DNA of 17,253 bases from an uncultured Peptococcaceae bacterium (lineage in GTDB: Bacteria; Bacillota; Desulfitobacteriia; Desulfitobacteriales; Syntrophobotulaceae): NCBI GenBank assembly GCA_937892995.1, contig CALBJS010000072.1, positions 1 to 17,253 of the forward strand. Reading direction: 5' to 3'. Below are positions 14,632-17,253 of this stretch, in pieces (position 1 is the stretch's first letter; the number at the start of each line of letters is the position of its first letter). The translations under genes and the position numbers were made by a program. Below the pieces are notes generated by a model. It worked only from the letters and a program-made list of their open reading frames with translations. It did no database searches and was not told the DNA's origin.

Positions 14632-14669
14632 ATTGTATATTTATACATAGAAGAGTATAATAATTCATA
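14632..14669. promoter_or_regulatory. Tandem ARG boxes (ArgR operator) of argF-argG
   Basis: ATTGTATATTTATACATA (14632-14649) matches the consensus TNTGNATWWWWATNCANA at all defined positions but the first. AGAGTATAATAATTCATA (14652-14669) matches at all but two. They are separated by 2 bp, close to the usual 2-3 bp of paired ArgR sites, and overlap both promoter hexamers, so arginine-bound ArgR should block RNA polymerase. The argR gene is not in the window. Confidence 0.75.
14633..14661 (+). promoter_or_regulatory. Sigma-A promoter of argF-argG
   Basis: TTGTAT (14633-14638) and a perfect TATAAT (14656-14661) are separated by exactly 17 bp. The expected start near 14668 leaves a leader of about 57 bases before ATG 14726. 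The rest of the 14495-14725 spacer shows only a weak hairpin near 14552-14570 and no clear terminator for the activase. Confidence 0.8.
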
Positions 14670-14725
14670 GTTAGTTTTTAAGCTGTAATTCTAATTTAGT
14701 GTTTTGTAATATTAGGAGGGGAAAC

Positions 14726-15670
14726 ATGGTTCAATTAAATAAAGGAAAATTTCAGGGTAGGGATTTTATCTCCCTAAATGATTTCACGGCAGAAGATATT
14801 TCTCAGATGATTGATGTTGCTGTGGAATTAAAAGCCGAGACCAAAGCAGGCATTGCTCACCAAGTACTTCAGGGTAAGACTCTAGCTATGATCTTTACCA
14901 AATCATCGACTCGAACCAGGGTGGCTTTCGAAGTGGGCATCTATCAATTAGGGGGATGTGGGCTTTTCCTAAGTAGTAGAGATATTCAGCTTGGCAGGGG
15001 TGAACCTATCGAGGACACGGCAAGGGTCTTATCGAGGATGGTAAACGGGATCATGATTAGGACTTTCAGCCACCAGGAAGTGCTTGATCTTGCTAGCAAC
15101 TCTTCTGTTCCGGTAATCAATGGCCTAAGCGATTATCTGCATCCGTCCCAGGTCTTAGCGGACTTAATGACCATTAAAGAGTCTAAGGGAAAAATAAAAG
15201 GGCTGAAGCTTACTTATATCGGAGATGGCAACAACGTCGCTAATTCCTTACTGCTCGGAGGAACCAAGATGGGTATGAATATCGTTATTGCCTCCCCTCA
15301 AGGTTATCAACCTGTTCCTGAGATCATGGAGATGGCTAGGAAAAATGCAGCCATAAGCGGAGGGTCTGCTCTAGTGCTGGAAGATCCCTGGAAAGCAGCT
15401 GAGGATGCCGATATTCTTTATACTGATGTTTGGGCCAGTATGGGACAGGAAGAAGAGAGTGAGCAAAGGAAAAAAGTGTTTGCCGCTTATCAGATTAATC
15501 AGGAGCTTCTAAATGTTGCTCATTCTGAGGCTATAGTTATGCACTGCCTACCGGCCCATAAGGGAGAAGAGATTACTGCCGAAGTGATGGAAGGTCCCCA
15601 ATCAGTAGTCTTCGAGGAAGCTGAGAACAGATTACACGCTCATAAGGCGATCATGGCTCTAGTAATGTAG
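14726..15670 (+). CDS. argF: Ornithine carbamoyltransferase
   Basis: The 314-residue enzyme makes citrulline from ornithine and carbamoyl phosphate in arginine biosynthesis. Carbamoyl-phosphate-binding SSTRTR (60-65), HPSQVLAD (139-146), the ornithine-side DVWASMGQE (234-242) and catalytic HCLPAHKGEEI (273-283) are all intact, and the length is normal. ATG 14726 is chosen because AGGAGGGG sits 5 bases upstream; the reading frame extends nine codons further without support. An arcB-type catabolic role is less likely because argG follows 22 bp downstream and ARG boxes cover the promoter. Stop is TAG. Confidence 0.95.
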   Translation: MVQLNKGKFQGRDFISLNDFTAEDISQMIDVAVELKAETKAGIAHQVLQGKTLAMIFTKSSTRTRVAFEVGIYQLGGCGLFLSSRDIQLGRGEPIEDTARVLSRMVNGIMIRTFSHQEVLDLASNSSVPVINGLSDYLHPSQVLADLMTIKESKGKIKGLKLTYIGDGNNVANSLLLGGTKMGMNIVIASPQGYQPVPEIMEMARKNAAISGGSALVLEDPWKAAEDADILYTDVWASMGQEEESEQRKKVFAAYQINQELLNVAHSEAIVMHCLPAHKGEEITAEVMEGPQSVVFEEAENRLHAHKAIMALVM

Positions 15671-15692
15671 CAAATAAAAAGGAGAAAAGTAT

Positions 15693-16898
15693 ATGGCTAA
15701 AGTAGTACTTGCTTATTCCGGTGGATTAGATACATCCATCATCATTCCCTGGCTTAAAGAGAATTATGGTTATGAGGTTATTGCTATGGCCGCTGACCTG
15801 GGACAAGGGGAAGAACTTGAACCTTTAAATGAAAAAGCAATTAAAACCGGTGCATCCAAACTATATATCGAAGACCTTCAAGAAGAATTTATTACAGATT
15901 TTATCTATCCTACCTTGCAAGCCGGAGCGGTCTATGAAGGTAAGTATCTCCTGGGTACTTCCTTTGCCCGCCCGCTCATAGCTAAAAAACTGGTAGAGAT
16001 AGCAGAGAAAGAAGGGGCTGTGGCCATAGCCCATGGGGCAACCGGTAAAGGTAATGACCAGGTTCGGTTCGAATTAACCGTTAAGGCCTTAAATCCTGAT
16101 CTTAAGATTATTGCTCCTTGGCGAGAATGGAATATCAAATCCAGAGAAGATGCTCTTGATTATGCTCAAGAACGTGGCATTCCCGTTCCTGTCACTAAAG
16201 ATAGACCCTATAGTATGGATCGTAACCTCTGGCATTTAAGTCATGAAGGTGGAGATCTTGAGGATCCCTGGAATGAACCAAAGGATGATCTTTATCTCTT
16301 AGGTGTTTCCCCAGAAAAAGCACCGGACAAGGCTACTTATATTCAGCTGGATTTTGAACAGGGAATTCCGGTAGCTGTCGATGGCCAGAAGCTTTCTCCG
16401 GTAAAACTAGTGGAGAAACTCAACGAATTAGGTGGTCAGAATGGTGTCGGGATAGTTGATATGGTTGAGAACAGATTGGTGGGGATGAAGTCACGGGGAG
16501 TCTATGAAACTCCGGGGGGTACTATTCTCTATACTGCTCATCAAGCCTTGGAGCTTTTAACCCTCGATCGGATTACTTTGCATTATAAAGAGCAGATTGC
16601 CCTTCGCTATGCTGAGTTAGTATATGATGGTGTCTGGTATTCTCCTTTAAGGGAAGCCCTTGATGCTTTTGTGAAAGTCACTCAACAGAATGTCACCGGT
16701 ACAGTCAGGATAAAACTTTATAAGGGGAATTGTATCTCGGTAGGAATCAAATCTCCCTATTCCCTCTATAATGAAGAATTTGCTACTTTCGGCGAAGATG
16801 CTGTCTATAATCAAAAGGATGCCGAAGGATTTATTAATCTTTTTGGTTTGCCTCTCAAAGTGCGTGCTCTAATGGAGAAAAAGTCAGGACTAAGATAA
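15693..16898 (+). CDS. argG: Argininosuccinate synthase
   Basis: The 401-residue, full-length enzyme condenses citrulline with aspartate using ATP to give argininosuccinate. The N-type ATP pyrophosphatase loop AYSGGLDTS (7-15) is intact, as are AHGATGKGNDQVRFE, the citrulline-binding region around TKDRPYSMDRNLWH, and the synthetase-domain SRGVYETPGGTIL. AAAGGAGAA lies just ahead of ATG 15693. It is second in the argF-argG operon; a terminator follows, so argH is probably transcribed separately or at a reduced level. Confidence 0.96.
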   Translation: MAKVVLAYSGGLDTSIIIPWLKENYGYEVIAMAADLGQGEELEPLNEKAIKTGASKLYIEDLQEEFITDFIYPTLQAGAVYEGKYLLGTSFARPLIAKKLVEIAEKEGAVAIAHGATGKGNDQVRFELTVKALNPDLKIIAPWREWNIKSREDALDYAQERGIPVPVTKDRPYSMDRNLWHLSHEGGDLEDPWNEPKDDLYLLGVSPEKAPDKATYIQLDFEQGIPVAVDGQKLSPVKLVEKLNELGGQNGVGIVDMVENRLVGMKSRGVYETPGGTILYTAHQALELLTLDRITLHYKEQIALRYAELVYDGVWYSPLREALDAFVKVTQQNVTGTVRIKLYKGNCISVGIKSPYSLYNEEFATFGEDAVYNQKDAEGFINLFGLPLKVRALMEKKSGLR

Positions 16899-16917
16899 AT
16901 GTAATTATTATTTTCTA

Positions 16918-16979
16918 AAAGACTACAAGAATGTTAGCTGTCTAAGATTTGCGGTTTTCATTCTTGTCTTTTATTTTTC
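16918..16979 (+). terminator. Rho-independent terminator after argG
   Basis: CAAGAATG (16926-16933) pairs with CATTCTTG (16959-16966), and the stem extends by AAAGA/TCTTT around a small bulge. The T-rich tail TCTTTTATTTTTCTT follows. The 240-bp argG-argH gap otherwise holds AT-rich sequence with a possible -10 TATACT (17077-17082) for argH but no convincing ARG box. Confidence 0.75.
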
Positions 16980-17138
16980 TTAATTCTTATTTCGTTTTGT
17001 TTTTTAAGATTGCTTGGCAACAAAGAGCTAAATTGCCTAATTACATATATTTTTAGAAAATATTTGGATTTTGCAGTATACTATATTTGGTTGCTAAAGG
17101 ATTCCCTTATTATTGTTATTACCGAAAGGAGTGTTGTT

Positions 17139-17253
17139 ATGAAACTATGGGGAGGCCGTTTTGAAAAAGATACCGATGCTCTGGTTGAAGATTTTCATTC
17201 CTCGATTTCTTTTGACCGGCGTTTATATAAACGCCGGTCAAAAGAAATCGAGG
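17139..17253 (+). CDS. argH: Argininosuccinate lyase, N-terminal fragment ending in artefact
   Basis: ATG 17139 follows AAAGGAG (17125-17131). The first 30 residues, MKLWGGRF, then LVEDFHSSISFDRRLY, are the standard ArgH N-terminus. The enzyme splits argininosuccinate into arginine and fumarate, completing the pathway begun by argF and argG. After Tyr30 the family normally continues with an acidic D-I helix, but here the frame reads KRRSKEIE. Those bases are the exact reverse complement of the preceding 27, so residues 31-38 are not real protein. Only bases 17139 to about 17228 should be trusted. Confidence 0.9.
   Translation, partial: MKLWGGRFEKDTDALVEDFHSSISFDRRLYKRRSKEIE
17200..17253. repeat. 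Terminal 54-bp perfect palindrome (foldback assembly artefact)
   Basis: Bases 17227-17253 are the exact reverse complement of 17200-17226, with no spacer. The centre is a short natural-looking palindrome, GTTTATATAAAC (17221-17232), which could have primed a foldback. It lies inside the argH coding sequence and replaces conserved codons, so it is almost certainly chimeric. Confidence 0.85.

Noticed and set aside
1..17253. CRISPR array, insertion sequence, prophage, tRNA or rRNA
   Set aside because: No regularly spaced repeat array, transposase or integrase motif, or cloverleaf-like sequence was seen on either strand.

Overview
The window looks like an Illumina-assembled contig from a low-GC (about 40% by eye) Gram-positive anaerobe. 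It is most likely a member of class Clostridia, perhaps near the Peptococcaceae/Desulfitobacterium group. The grounds are strong AGGAGG-type ribosome binding sites, clean sigma-A type promoters, lipobox lipoproteins, PspC/LiaF-like membrane proteins and a very large acyl-CoA dehydratase activase. The lineage is inferred from gene content; no rRNA or tRNA is present to settle it. Both contig ends look artefactual: bases 1-10 match the 3' end of the Illumina adapter, and the last 54 bases form a perfect foldback palindrome that scrambles argH.

Layout, left to right. (1) 12-4984 is a possible small-acid catabolic neighbourhood: the 3' part of an aconitase-superfamily hydratase (+), a FadR-type GntR regulator (-), a divergent membrane protein with two nucleoside-recognition (Gate) domains (+), a small HicB-like protein (-), then a fumarylacetoacetate-hydrolase-family enzyme and an SDR whose catalytic Tyr and Lys are replaced (+). 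A bidirectional terminator follows at 5057-5088. (2) 5090-6016, minus strand: a PspC-domain protein followed after 1 base by a LiaF-like membrane protein whose C-terminus appears frameshifted. (3) 6304-8764, minus strand: a polar amino acid ABC importer (binding lipoprotein, permease, ATPase) with its own promoter and a 30-bp palindromic stem-loop after the binding-protein gene. (4) 8995-9879, minus strand: a Met-rich lipoprotein resembling DUF6612 proteins, with a 20-bp-period direct repeat upstream. (5) 10169-14494, plus strand: a giant two-ASKHA-domain activase whose C-terminal domain is separated by one in-frame TAG. (6) 14632-17253, plus strand: arginine biosynthesis argF-argG, a terminator, then the start of argH. 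A sigma-A promoter overlaid by two ARG boxes precedes argF.

How the parts work together: ArgR is expected to repress argF-argG at the tandem boxes when arginine is plentiful, and the nearby ABC importer may supply a related amino acid (inference only). The activase is of the type that drives ATP-dependent low-potential electron transfer to 2-hydroxyacyl-CoA dehydratase-like partners, but no dehydratase subunits are in the window. The likeliest under-described items are the split giant activase and the aconitase-like/FAH/atypical-SDR/Gate-protein neighbourhood. I found no CRISPR array, transposase, phage gene, tRNA or rRNA.
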